A stretch of DNA of 7,086 nt from the NCBI GenBank assembly GCA_046596415.1, contig JBKJML010000187.1, positions 1 through 7,086 of the forward strand, written 5' to 3'. The position numbers were made by a program, and so were the translations under genes. The stretch is from JBKJML01 sp046596415 (GTDB taxonomy: Bacteria > Actinomycetota > Thermoleophilia > Gaiellales > Gaiellaceae). Below the pieces are notes generated by a model. It did no database searches. It was not told where the DNA came from and was given only the letters and a program-made list of their open reading frames with translations. This document shows, piece by piece, positions 1 through 6,480 of the stretch; positions within the stretch are counted from its first letter, which is position 1, and each line of letters starts with the position of its first letter.

Positions 1-169
1 CGTCTGGCAGGAGCGCGACGATCCGAACCTCCTCTGGCACGCGCAGCGCGCGAAAGAGGTGTTCCGCAACCCGCGGGTCGTGCCGTACGAGTCGTCGTTC
101 GGCCCCAGCGCGTCGTACTACGCCTGGGAGGCCGCCGGCCGTCCCGTGCACGGCATCAGAGGCAAGTGA
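1..169 (+). CDS. 3' end of an unidentified gene (C-terminal 55 residues)
   Basis: An open frame enters from the left edge (first complete codon at position 2) and ends at TGA 167-169. The visible 55 residues start VWQERDDPN and end GRPVHGIRGK. They are polar and aromatic-rich, with a segment SFGPSASYYAWEAAGRP, no membrane segment and no cysteine. The codons have the same GC-rich third positions as the downstream genes, and its stop overlaps the start of the ligase gene (GTGA, 166-169), so it is very probably real and the upstream member of the same operon. I do not recognise the family from this fragment and assign no function. Its tight coupling to the ligase gene suggests a related task, but that is inference. 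Confidence 0.75.
   Translation, partial: VWQERDDPNLLWHAQRAKEVFRNPRVVPYESSFGPSASYYAWEAAGRPVHGIRGK
158..162 (+). promoter_or_regulatory. Ribosome binding site for the ligase gene
   Basis: AGAGG lies 3 bases before GTG 166, a short but usable spacing. It lies inside the end of the upstream gene. The next in-frame start candidate, GTG 184, has no comparable purine run before it, which favours 166. Confidence 0.45.
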
Positions 170-1173
170 CTGACGCCTTCGGCGTGGCTCCGGCGCTCAC
201 GCTCGGCGTGGAGGAGGAGTTGCTGCTCGTCGACGACCGCACGTTCGCGCTCGCAAGCGGAGCAAGCAGCATCGTCGCCGGCCGCGGCCCGCGCCTCAAG
301 ACGGAGCTCTTCGAGTGCATCGTCGAGACGACGACACCCGTCTGTGCCGACGCGGCCGAGGTGCTCGAGTCGCTGAGCGGGCTGCGGCGCGAGGTCGCAG
401 CCGCCGCAGCGCCGCTCCGCCTCTCGGTCGCAGCCTCCGGCGCGCATCCGTTCAGCGAGCCCCGTGACCAGGAGATCGTTGCCGAGCAGCGCTACGCGGA
501 GCTGCTCGAGGAGCTCGGCGAGGTCGCACGCGGCCAGCTCGTCTGCGGCCTCCACATCCACGTCTCGATGCCGTCGGCGGCAGGGTGCGTGCGGGCGCTC
601 GAGGGGATGCTTCCCTGGCTGCCCACCGTGCTCGCCGTCTCGGCCAACTCCCCGCTCCTGCTCGGCGCAGACGCCGCGTCTCGTTCCGCCCGGGCGGAAC
701 GGCTGCTCGAGCTCCCGCGCTCGGGCCCCCCGCCGCCGTTGCCCGACGTCGCCGCATTCGAGGCGGCTGTCGCGGCTGCGGAAGTGGACTACACGCGACT
801 CTGGTGGGACGTGCGCCCCCATCCCCGGCTTGGCACGCTCGAGGTGCGGATCGCCGACCAGCAGACCGACGTCGAGCGTTCGGCGGCACTCGCCGCGCTC
901 GTCCAGGCGCTCGCCGCGCACGCACTGGAGGAGGGCGGCGAGCCGTTCGATCGCGCCGAGTACGGTCGCCGACGTGCGGCGGCTGCGTTCGGTGAGGCAG
1001 ACAGGGAGGCGCTGGCACGCCACGTCGGGTCGGCAGCGCGCAGCCTCGGCACCTGGGAGCGCGTCGGGGCGCTCCTGGCCGAGCCCGCCGAGGCCGAGCG
1101 CCAGCTCTCCGTCGCCGCCGCAGAGGGACGGATCGCAGTCGCCGCCGACCTCGTCGTCCGCAGCGCCGCATGA
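166..1173 (+). CDS. YbdK/GCS2-type carboxylate-amine ligase (glutamate-cysteine ligase-like)
   Basis: The 335-residue protein matches the GCS2 family of ATP-dependent ligases, which join a carboxylate (typically the gamma-carboxyl of glutamate) to an amine such as that of cysteine; it should be cytosolic. Visible motifs: LGVEEELLLVD at residues 13-23 (family signature GVEEE), a KTELFE...VETTTPVC stretch at 45-60, SGAHPF at 91-96, CGLHIHVSM at 127-135 (the conserved histidines), LAVSANSPLLLG at 156-167, and WWDVRPHPRLGTLEVRIADQQTDV at 213-236, a conserved active-site strand. It is somewhat shorter than the usual 360-380 residues, but all these blocks are present in order, so it looks intact. 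The start is GTG 166, which overlaps the upstream stop; GTG 184 is an in-frame alternative. Its stop overlaps the permease ATG by 4 bases. Family members differ in substrate (glutathione or ergothioneine precursors, or unknown amides), so true gamma-glutamylcysteine synthesis is not established. Confidence 0.9.
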   Translation: MTDAFGVAPALTLGVEEELLLVDDRTFALASGASSIVAGRGPRLKTELFECIVETTTPVCADAAEVLESLSGLRREVAAAAAPLRLSVAASGAHPFSEPRDQEIVAEQRYAELLEELGEVARGQLVCGLHIHVSMPSAAGCVRALEGMLPWLPTVLAVSANSPLLLGADAASRSARAERLLELPRSGPPPPLPDVAAFEAAVAAAEVDYTRLWWDVRPHPRLGTLEVRIADQQTDVERSAALAALVQALAAHALEEGGEPFDRAEYGRRRAAAAFGEADREALARHVGSAARSLGTWERVGALLAEPAEAERQLSVAAAEGRIAVAADLVVRSAA

Positions 1174-4100
1174 GCGGCGCCCGCACCATCCTCTGGCTCT
1201 CCGGGCGGCGACTTGTCCGGCGCGGCGGCACCGTCGCGCTCGCCGCCGCCGGCATCGCAGCGGGCACGGCTGTTGTCTTCGGCGTCCTCGGCGGCACGAC
1301 GGTCGCGCAGGACCGGGCCGTCGCGCAGGCGATCGAACGCATCCCCGTCGGGTCGCGCTCGGTGCGTGCCGTCTGGTTCGGCGTCCCGGGCCAGGCGGAG
1401 GAATCGCAGCCGACGCTCGACAGACGCGTTCGAGCCGCCCTCGCTCCCATCGGCCTCGGCCGGCCCGTCTCGCTCGTCCTCTTCCGCGAGAGCACGCTCG
1501 CCGGACGCTTCGTCGGCCTCGGCGCCGTCGACGGCCTCGCACCGTTCGTCGAGCTCGAGAGCGGGCGGCTCCCGAGGCGGTGCACCGCTGCGCGTTGTGA
1601 GGTGGTGCGGCTGCGCGGCCGGGGCGCAATCCCGAACGCGCCGGGCCTGCGGCTCCTCGAGGTCGGCACCGCGACGCTTCGATCCCGCGCGCTCTTCGGC
1701 GACTTCCTGGCGCCCACCGACAACGCGCTCGGTCGCGCGCAGGTCAGCCCGAGCATCGCGCAGGCGGTGCGGTACCACCGCCCCGCCCCGCCACCGCTCC
1801 TGCTCGCCGAGGGCGTGGCCGAGCTGGCGAGCGCGCCGGCGCTGGCAAACGCCTACCGCAGCTACGCCTGGGTCTCGAGTCTCGGCGAAGGACAGCCCCG
1901 GCTCTGGCAGATCGACAGCGTCGCGTGGGCAACGGCCAGGGCGCGCTCCGAGCTCCAGGCTCACTCCAGCTCGTTCGACCTCGTCGCGCCGACCGAAGAG
2001 CTGCGGGAAGCACAGCAGGCGAGCCGCGCCGCCGGGCGGCGGCTGCTGCTCGTCGGCGGCGAGTCGGCCGCGCTCCTCTTCGCCTTTGCGGTGCTCGCTG
2101 CTCTCGGCCTGCGTCGCGACCTCGAGCTCTCCCGCACGCGCCTCGAGTGGGCGGGTGCGAGACGCTGGCAGCTCGCGCTCGCCGCGCTCGCCGAGACGGC
2201 CGCCGTCGCAGTCGCGGGCGCCGTCGCGGGCTATCTGGCCGGCCTCGCCGCAAGCGCGATCGCGGCTGCGCGGGCGGGCGCTCCTGTCGCGGCGGTTCTC
2301 GCCCACAGCGTGCTTGCGCCACGCGGTGTCGTGCTGGCTGCCGCGGTTGCGGCAGCCGCCTGGGCCGTTCTCTTCGCGACCGTCTCCGTGCGACCGCTTC
2401 GAGTCCGGCGTGCCGCAGTGTCCCCGGTGGACGTCGCTGCGGCGGCAGCGGTCGCGTTCGTGCTCTTCGCGGTCGCGCGTGGCACCGCCGACGAGGTCAG
2501 GCTCGCCCGGGACGGGGGCAGCGCGGTCGGCCTCCTGCTCCTGCCCGGCCTGCTCACCTTCGGGGCCGCGGTGCTCTTCGCCCGGCTCCTACGGCCTGCG
2601 CTTCGCCTGCTCGCCATCGCCGCGCGCGGCCGCGGGAGCGCGACGAGGCTCGCGGCCCTTTCGCTCGCCCGCGACCCCGGACGTGCAGTGGTCGCCGCCG
2701 CGTTCCTCGTCGTCAGCTTCGGGCTGGCGCTCTTCGCGGAGGGATACCGGGCAACGCTCGATCGCGGCGAGGCCGACCAGGCGGCGTTCGCGGTGCCGGT
2801 CGACTACACCGTGCGGGAGGATCTCGGCCGCCTGATCCCCGTCCTCGACGCTGCGCCGCTGACGCGCCTCAGGGCGCTCGTCCCCGGCGCCGACGTGGTG
2901 CCGGTGTTGCGGCTCATGGGCGGCGTCGGCCGCCTGGAGGGCGATACCGGGATCACGCTGCTCGGGCTGCCGCCGGCAACGATCGAGCGGCTCAGCGGCT
3001 GGCGCGACGACTTCTCCTCGCGGTCGCGCCGCGAGCTCGCGCGACGGATCGACGCGCCCGGAGAGCTCACGGGTGCACGGTTGCCACCCGGAGCCGACGA
3101 GCTCCGTGTCGTTGCGGGCAGCTCGGCCGCCGTGCGCGTCGACGCCGTCGTTCGCAGGCGCGACGGGCGTTTCCAGCGCTTCGAGCTCGGCGTCACGCCG
3201 GCGTCGGGCACGGCGGTGCTCCGCGCCCGGCTCCCGGCTGCGGCCCGGGGCGGGCTGCTCGTCCAGATCGTGCTTCGGCCGGCAACCCGCCTCGTCGACC
3301 GGGGTGCCGACGCGGGCAAGGCGGCCTTCGGGACGCTCCGGCTCGGCTCGCTTCCCGGCACGACGAGCTGGCGGGGCTGGATCGGCACGGGCGGCGCCAG
3401 GCCGCGCCCCGACGGCGACGGGCTGCTTGTCCCGTACACGCTCACCGACCAGGCCGACACCGTCGTCCGTCCCCGCCAGCCCACCGATGTGGCTCCGCCG
3501 CCCGTGCTGGCGACGCCGCGGCTGGCGGCCGCGGCCGGGCCAGGCGGTGTGCTGCCGCTCGCGGTCGCCGGTGAGCGGATCTCGGTCCGCGTGGTAGGGA
3601 CCGTCTTGCGCTTCCCCGGGCTCGGCCACCAGGGCGTCGTCGGCGACGGCGACGCGCTCGCGGCGGCATTGAACATCGCCAGGCCCGGCGCGGCGGAGCC
3701 GAACGAGCTCTGGCTCGCCCTCCGGCCAGGCGCGGCGCGCGCCGCCCTCGACCGAGCGCTCGCGCAGCGCCCGTACTCCCTGCTCGCAGTCCAGTCGCGC
3801 AGCGCACTCGAGGCCGAAGCGCGCAGCGACCCGATTGGCCACGGCACACTGCTGACGCTCGTCGCGGCAGCACTTGTCGCCCTCGCCCTGGCGCTCGCAG
3901 GCCTCGTGCTCACCGTGTTGTCCGATCTGCGCGACGAGCGCGGCGCCTTCTTCGACCTGGAGTCGCAGGGTGCGGCACCCGCGCTCCTTCGTCGGATCGT
4001 GCGGCTGCGCGCCCTGGCGGTCGCTCTCTTCGGGATCGCCGCGGGCGGCCTCACGGGGCTCGTGCTCGGGGCGCTCGTCACCGACCTCGTCGCCGTCACC

Positions 4101-4241
4101 GCCCGCGCCACGTCGGCCGAGCCGCCGCTGCTGCTCCATTTCGACCTTCGCGTCGTCGCCCTCGCTCTCGTCGCCTACACCGGCTGCTCGGTCGCGCTCG
4201 TCGGCCTCGCGACCCGTCGGGCCTTCAGGGAGCAAGCATGA
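1170..4241 (+). CDS. Large FtsX-type ABC transporter permease, 10 predicted membrane segments
   Basis: The 1023-residue protein is an integral membrane permease with two FtsX-like halves. Hydrophobic segments lie at about residues 21-43, 291-314, 335-368, 380-407, 420-437, 451-484, 505-524, 892-917, 944-976 and 992-1014. The layout is TM1, outer domain 1 (44-290), TM2-4, two linking TMs, TM7, outer domain 2 (525-890), TM8-10. That is the usual plan of a 10-TM FtsX/MacB-type (type VII) permease, which moves lipids, peptides or antibiotics, or transmits force across the membrane, rather than importing solutes. Outer domain 1 has two cysteines in a CX4C arrangement (C138, C143), able to form a disulfide; the only other cysteine is C1006 in TM10. 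The start ATG 1170 overlaps the ligase stop as ATGA and has no clear ribosome binding site, so translation probably depends on coupling. Its own stop overlaps the ATPase start. The substrate cannot be read from the sequence. Confidence 0.92.
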   Translation: MSGARTILWLSGRRLVRRGGTVALAAAGIAAGTAVVFGVLGGTTVAQDRAVAQAIERIPVGSRSVRAVWFGVPGQAEESQPTLDRRVRAALAPIGLGRPVSLVLFRESTLAGRFVGLGAVDGLAPFVELESGRLPRRCTAARCEVVRLRGRGAIPNAPGLRLLEVGTATLRSRALFGDFLAPTDNALGRAQVSPSIAQAVRYHRPAPPPLLLAEGVAELASAPALANAYRSYAWVSSLGEGQPRLWQIDSVAWATARARSELQAHSSSFDLVAPTEELREAQQASRAAGRRLLLVGGESAALLFAFAVLAALGLRRDLELSRTRLEWAGARRWQLALAALAETAAVAVAGAVAGYLAGLAASAIAAARAGAPVAAVLAHSVLAPRGVVLAAAVAAAAWAVLFATVSVRPLRVRRAAVSPVDVAAAAAVAFVLFAVARGTADEVRLARDGGSAVGLLLLPGLLTFGAAVLFARLLRPALRLLAIAARGRGSATRLAALSLARDPGRAVVAAAFLVVSFGLALFAEGYRATLDRGEADQAAFAVPVDYTVREDLGRLIPVLDAAPLTRLRALVPGADVVPVLRLMGGVGRLEGDTGITLLGLPPATIERLSGWRDDFSSRSRRELARRIDAPGELTGARLPPGADELRVVAGSSAAVRVDAVVRRRDGRFQRFELGVTPASGTAVLRARLPAAARGGLLVQIVLRPATRLVDRGADAGKAAFGTLRLGSLPGTTSWRGWIGTGGARPRPDGDGLLVPYTLTDQADTVVRPRQPTDVAPPPVLATPRLAAAAGPGGVLPLAVAGERISVRVVGTVLRFPGLGHQGVVGDGDALAAALNIARPGAAEPNELWLALRPGAARAALDRALAQRPYSLLAVQSRSALEAEARSDPIGHGTLLTLVAAALVALALALAGLVLTVLSDLRDERGAFFDLESQGAAPALLRRIVRLRALAVALFGIAAGGLTGLVLGALVTDLVAVTARATSAEPPLLLHFDLRVVALALVAYTGCSVALVGLATRRAFREQA
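4227..4232 (+). promoter_or_regulatory. Ribosome binding site for the tandem ABC ATPase gene
   Basis: AGGGAG lies 5 bases before ATG 4238, inside the last codons of the permease gene. With the ATGA overlap it supports this start and could allow some independent initiation, giving ATPase in proportion to permease. Confidence 0.6.
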
Positions 4242-5758
4242 GCACCGTCGCCGTGCGCGACCTCTTTCGCGTGTTCGAGACCCCCGAGGGTGGCGTGGCC
4301 GCGCTCCAGGGGCTGACGCTGCACGTCGAGCCCGGTGAGATCTGCGTCGTCCTCGGCCCGAGCGGCTCCGGGAAATCGACGCTCCTGCGAGTCCTCGCCG
4401 GGCTCGAGCGCCCGTCGGCCGGCTCGGTCACCGTTGCGGGACTCGAGCTCGGGACGCTCTCTGCCCGGCGCCTCGCCGCGTACCGCGCCGAACTGCTCGG
4501 CTACGCCGACCAGCACTACCGGCGCGCGCTCGCGCCTGAGCTCAGCGCCCGCGAGCTCGTCGGCCTCCAGCTCGGGCTCAGCGGAGCGACCAGCTCGGAG
4601 CGGCGCGAGCGCGCCGACGAGCTGCTCGAACGGGTCGGCCTCGCCGACCGGCGGACTGCCCGGCCGGCAGAGCTCTCCGGCGGTGAGCAGCAGCGCGTCG
4701 CTCTCTGCGCCGCGCTCGCGCATCGCCCGCGGCTGCTCCTCGCCGACGAGCCGACCGGCGAGCTCGACCGCGAGAACGCGCGCGGCGTCTACGAGCTCGT
4801 GGCGGCGCTCGCCCGGGAGCAGGGCTGCACCGTCCTCGTCGTCAGCCACGACCCCGACTCGACTGCGATCGCCGACCGCGTCGTGCGCGTGCGCGACGGA
4901 CGCCTCGCCGAGGAAGCGGTTGCGGGCGCCGACGCGGTCGTGATCGGGCGTGGTGGCTGGGCCAGGCTCCCCGAGGAGTTGCTCCGAGCGGCAGGCATCG
5001 GCGGCCTCGCGGCAATCGACGTGCGACCGGGCGAGCTCGTCGTGCGGCCGCTGGCCGGGCACGCGCCCGAACCAGCGCCCGCGTCGGCGGAGCCGCTCGC
5101 ACCGCCGCCCGCCGACGCTCCTGTCGTCGCCGAGCTGCGAGGCGTGACACGGCGCTACCACGACGTGACACCGCTGGACGGCCTCGATGCCCGCTTCCAC
5201 GGCGGTCGTGTGACCGCGGTCACCGGCCCCTCGGGGTCCGGCAAGACGACGTTGCTCCACCTGCTGGCGGGCCTCGACCTGCCAACCGAAGGGGAGGTCG
5301 TGGTGGTAGGCACGGTCGTCTCGGCGCTCGGCCGCTCGGCGCGCGCGGGGCTGCGCAGGACGGAGATCGGCTACATCGGTCAGGACTCCGGGCTGCTGCC
5401 GTTCCTCTCGGCCCGCGAGAACGTCGAGCTCGGCCTCGAGCTTCGCGGTCTCGGCACGGGAAGCCGCGCCGTCGAGGCGCTCGCCGCCGTCGGCCTCGCC
5501 GACCACGCGGAGCGGCGCGTCGACGAGCTCTCCGCCGGCCAGCAGGGCCGGGTCGCCGTCGCGCGCGCCCTGGCCGCACGACCGGCGCTCGTGCTCGCCG
5601 ACGAGCCGACGGCCCGGCTCGACGCGGTGAACGCCGCCGCCGTCGCGAGGCTCTTCGTCGAGCTTGCCCGTGCCACCGGCACGGCGTTCGTCTGCGCGAC
5701 TCACGACCCGCTCGTGATCGAGTCGGCAGACGAGGTGCTGGCGCTAGGATCGACCTAG
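4238..5758 (+). CDS. Tandem ABC transporter ATPase (two nucleotide-binding domains in one chain)
   Basis: The 506-residue cytoplasmic protein contains two complete ABC ATPase domains and should power the permease encoded just upstream. Domain 1 (about 1-225) has Walker A GPSGSGKST at 40-48, Q-loop Gln92, signature LSGGE at 146-150, Walker B LLLADE with Glu171, D-loop ELD and switch His204. Domain 2 (about 295-506) has Walker A GPSGSGKTT at 330-338, Q-loop Gln382, variant signature LSAGQ at 431-435, Walker B LVLADE with Glu456, and His489. Both sites keep the catalytic glutamate and histidine, so both could hydrolyse ATP. The two are most like the MacB/LolD ATPases that pair with FtsX permeases. 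Between them, residues 233-272 resemble an AbrB/SpoVT strand-helix unit, followed by an Ala/Pro-rich flexible stretch (about 275-293). The start ATG overlaps the permease stop and has a good ribosome binding site. LolD/MacB-type ATPases are usually single-domain and act as dimers, so the fusion is notable. Confidence 0.95.
   Translation: MSTVAVRDLFRVFETPEGGVAALQGLTLHVEPGEICVVLGPSGSGKSTLLRVLAGLERPSAGSVTVAGLELGTLSARRLAAYRAELLGYADQHYRRALAPELSARELVGLQLGLSGATSSERRERADELLERVGLADRRTARPAELSGGEQQRVALCAALAHRPRLLLADEPTGELDRENARGVYELVAALAREQGCTVLVVSHDPDSTAIADRVVRVRDGRLAEEAVAGADAVVIGRGGWARLPEELLRAAGIGGLAAIDVRPGELVVRPLAGHAPEPAPASAEPLAPPPADAPVVAELRGVTRRYHDVTPLDGLDARFHGGRVTAVTGPSGSGKTTLLHLLAGLDLPTEGEVVVVGTVVSALGRSARAGLRRTEIGYIGQDSGLLPFLSARENVELGLELRGLGTGSRAVEALAAVGLADHAERRVDELSAGQQGRVAVARALAARPALVLADEPTARLDAVNAAAVARLFVELARATGTAFVCATHDPLVIESADEVLALGST
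4934..5053 (+). other. AbrB/SpoVT-like segment inside the tandem ATPase linker
   Basis: This encodes residues 233-272 of the tandem ATPase. The stretch VVIGRGGWARLPEELL followed by RAAGI and two short strands ending ELVVRPL follows the AbrB/SpoVT/MazE pattern: strand, Arg-Gly turn, [IL]P-E-E-L helix, a G-I turn, then paired strands. In that fold two chains form a swapped-hairpin barrel, often a DNA-binding or dimerisation unit. Here it is more likely a structural or dimerisation linker. The assignment is by pattern only and needs a profile or structure comparison. Confidence 0.5.
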
Positions 5759-5977
5759 ATGGCGATCCAGAACGAGACGATCCAGGTCAGCGGCATCAAG
5801 TGCGAGAAGTGCGTCCATCGCCTCGCCGGAGTGCTCAAGGACCACGAGGGGCTCGAGCAGGCGAACGCCAACCTGATGGGTCGGGTGGCGCTCGCCTGGG
5901 ACGACGAAAAGACCTCGCGCGACGCACTCCTGGCCGCAATGGCCAGGGGCGGCTTCCGCGAGATCGAGCTCGTCTAG
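5759..5977 (+). CDS. Small heavy-metal-associated (HMA) domain protein, CopZ-like
   Basis: The 72-residue protein is a single HMA domain with the ferredoxin-like beta-alpha-beta-beta-alpha-beta plan. The motif GIKCEKC at residues 12-18 places C15 and C18 as the CxxC pair, which in this family binds soft metals such as Cu(I). The end of the domain reads GGFREIELV, a typical last strand. It lacks a signal peptide and membrane segment, so it is probably a cytosolic metal carrier or sensor. The usual Met before the first Cys-X is Ile here (GIKC instead of GMTC), seen in some members. The gene starts directly after the ATPase stop (TAG 5756-5758, ATG 5759), so it is probably the last gene of the operon. 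The purine run AGGA (5746-5749) is a weak ribosome binding site. No copper ATPase or copper regulator is visible nearby, so a link to the transporter rests on position only. Confidence 0.88.
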   Translation: MAIQNETIQVSGIKCEKCVHRLAGVLKDHEGLEQANANLMGRVALAWDDEKTSRDALLAAMARGGFREIELV

Positions 5978-5991
5978 CCGCTACGAGCTCG
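5965..5991. terminator. Hairpin over the convergent stop codons, possible bidirectional terminator
   Basis: CGAGCTCGT (5965-5973) and ACGAGCTCG (5983-5991) are perfect 9-base inverted repeats separated by 9 bases. The hairpin spans the TAG stop of the HMA gene and the opposing TAG stop of the PRC-barrel gene, where a shared terminator would be expected. No U-run follows on either strand, so it is not a classical intrinsic terminator, although U-poor hairpins are common in high-GC actinobacteria. Each arm contains the self-complementary CGAGCTCG, which recurs in this DNA because Glu-Leu is often encoded GAGCTC. Chance is therefore a real alternative. Confidence 0.45.
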
Positions 5992-6421
5992 CGCCGTCGC
6001 GGTAGCGGTCGCCGCCCGTGATCCCGGGCGACGGATGCTGCCCGTGGTCGTTCGGGCCGCCGCCCGCCGCGACCGACCCGCGCTTCGGGAGTTGCTCCGC
6101 GCCGATCCCGTCGTCGTCAGCGGTGCGCGCCGGGTCGGTCGGCAGCGCCTCGCCGGCGCCGACAAGCCCGTAGTGGTCGTAGATCGCCTGCCGGTCGAAG
6201 TCCTCGCCCTCGCCCTCGACCTTCGGCGAGCTCGTGAACACATCCTTGGACACGGTCGCGCGCACGACCTGCTCCGCTTCGTCGACGTGGGCGAAAACCT
6301 CCGGCAGCAGGTGTCGCGACCGGGAGAGCTTGCCCCGCTCCACGATCAGGTTGCCGTCGGTGCGACCGACGACCTTGCCGAGCTTCTCGTCGTCGAAAGC
6401 GACGACCTCATATCCCTGCAT
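5981..6421 (-). CDS. PRC-barrel-like small protein with disordered tail
   Basis: The 146-residue protein begins MQGYEVVAFDDEKLGKVVG, a PRC-barrel-type opening strand pair with the D-x-x-x-LGKV(V)G turn. The barrel-like part runs to about residue 65 and contains NLIVERG, HLLP and HVDEAEQVVRATVSKD. After a middle part with a YDHYGL motif (81-86), the tail from about 90 is rich in Gly, Asp, Pro and Ala and probably disordered. There is no signal peptide or membrane segment. PRC-barrel proteins of this small bacterial type are often stress-linked, but their molecular role is poorly known. The start is ATG at 6421 (reverse strand), chosen because AAGGAG sits 7 bases upstream; an in-frame ATG at 6472 would add 17 residues but lacks this support and would cover the putative promoter. 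The gene is divergent from the sigma factor and convergent with the HMA gene. Confidence 0.78.
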   Translation of the reverse strand: MQGYEVVAFDDEKLGKVVGRTDGNLIVERGKLSRSRHLLPEVFAHVDEAEQVVRATVSKDVFTSSPKVEGEGEDFDRQAIYDHYGLVGAGEALPTDPARTADDDGIGAEQLPKRGSVAAGGGPNDHGQHPSPGITGGDRYRDGASS

Positions 6422-6428
6422 AGCGCGG

Positions 6429-6434
6429 CTCCTT
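6429..6434 (-). promoter_or_regulatory. Ribosome binding site fixing the PRC-barrel start
   Basis: On the minus strand AAGGAG is followed by 7 bases and then ATG 6421. This near-ideal Shine-Dalgarno match decides between ATG 6421 and the longer ATG 6472 option. Confidence 0.8.
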
Positions 6435-6453
6435 ACCTCGTAGTACCAGTGGG

Positions 6454-6479
6454 GTACCCGCGAGTGGCGCATCCGAACC
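6454..6479 (-). promoter_or_regulatory. Putative SigB/SigF-type general-stress promoter for the PRC-barrel gene
   Basis: Read on the minus strand, GGTTC (6479-6475) and GGGTAC (6459-6454) are 15 bases apart. Actinobacterial SigB/SigF promoters are known as roughly G-N-N-T, 14-16 bases, GGGTA[CT]. Transcription would begin near 6446, giving a leader of about 25 bases that contains the AAGGAG site, a sensible geometry. GGGTAC here is part of the palindrome GGGTACCC (6452-6459), so a chance match is possible. Confidence 0.45.
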
Positions 6480-6480
6480 G

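Noticed and set aside
118..1629. 503-residue minus-strand open frame opposite the ligase and the start of the permease
   Set aside because: It is Arg-, Ala- and Gly-rich without recognisable motifs, runs across the junction of two well-supported plus-strand genes, and is the usual antisense by-product of strong GC bias at third codon positions.
2589..4235. 548-residue minus-strand open frame inside the permease gene
   Set aside because: It is antisense to a clear membrane protein with a full 10-TM plan. Its product is charged low-complexity sequence with no domain signature.
4739..5610. 17-base direct repeat (4739-4755 and 5594-5610)
   Set aside because: Both copies encode the Walker B segment LADEPT of the two ATPase domains, so the repeat reflects conserved protein sequence and codon bias, not a mobile or regulatory repeat.
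4175..5704. 509-residue minus-strand open frame opposite the tandem ATPase
   Set aside because: The plus strand encodes two complete ABC domains here with every motif in place. The antisense product has none.
5745..5750. TAGGAT as an internal leaderless promoter for the HMA gene
   Set aside because: The -10-like hexamer is 8 bases before the ATG, but no -35-like element was found at the right distance and it lies inside the ATPase coding sequence. Coupling to the upstream gene is the simpler explanation.
6422..6472. Longer start (ATG 6472) for the PRC-barrel gene
   Set aside because: It would add 17 residues (MRHSRVPHWYYEVRSRA) unlike a PRC-barrel opening, would cover the putative promoter, and ignores the AAGGAG site correctly spaced for ATG 6421.
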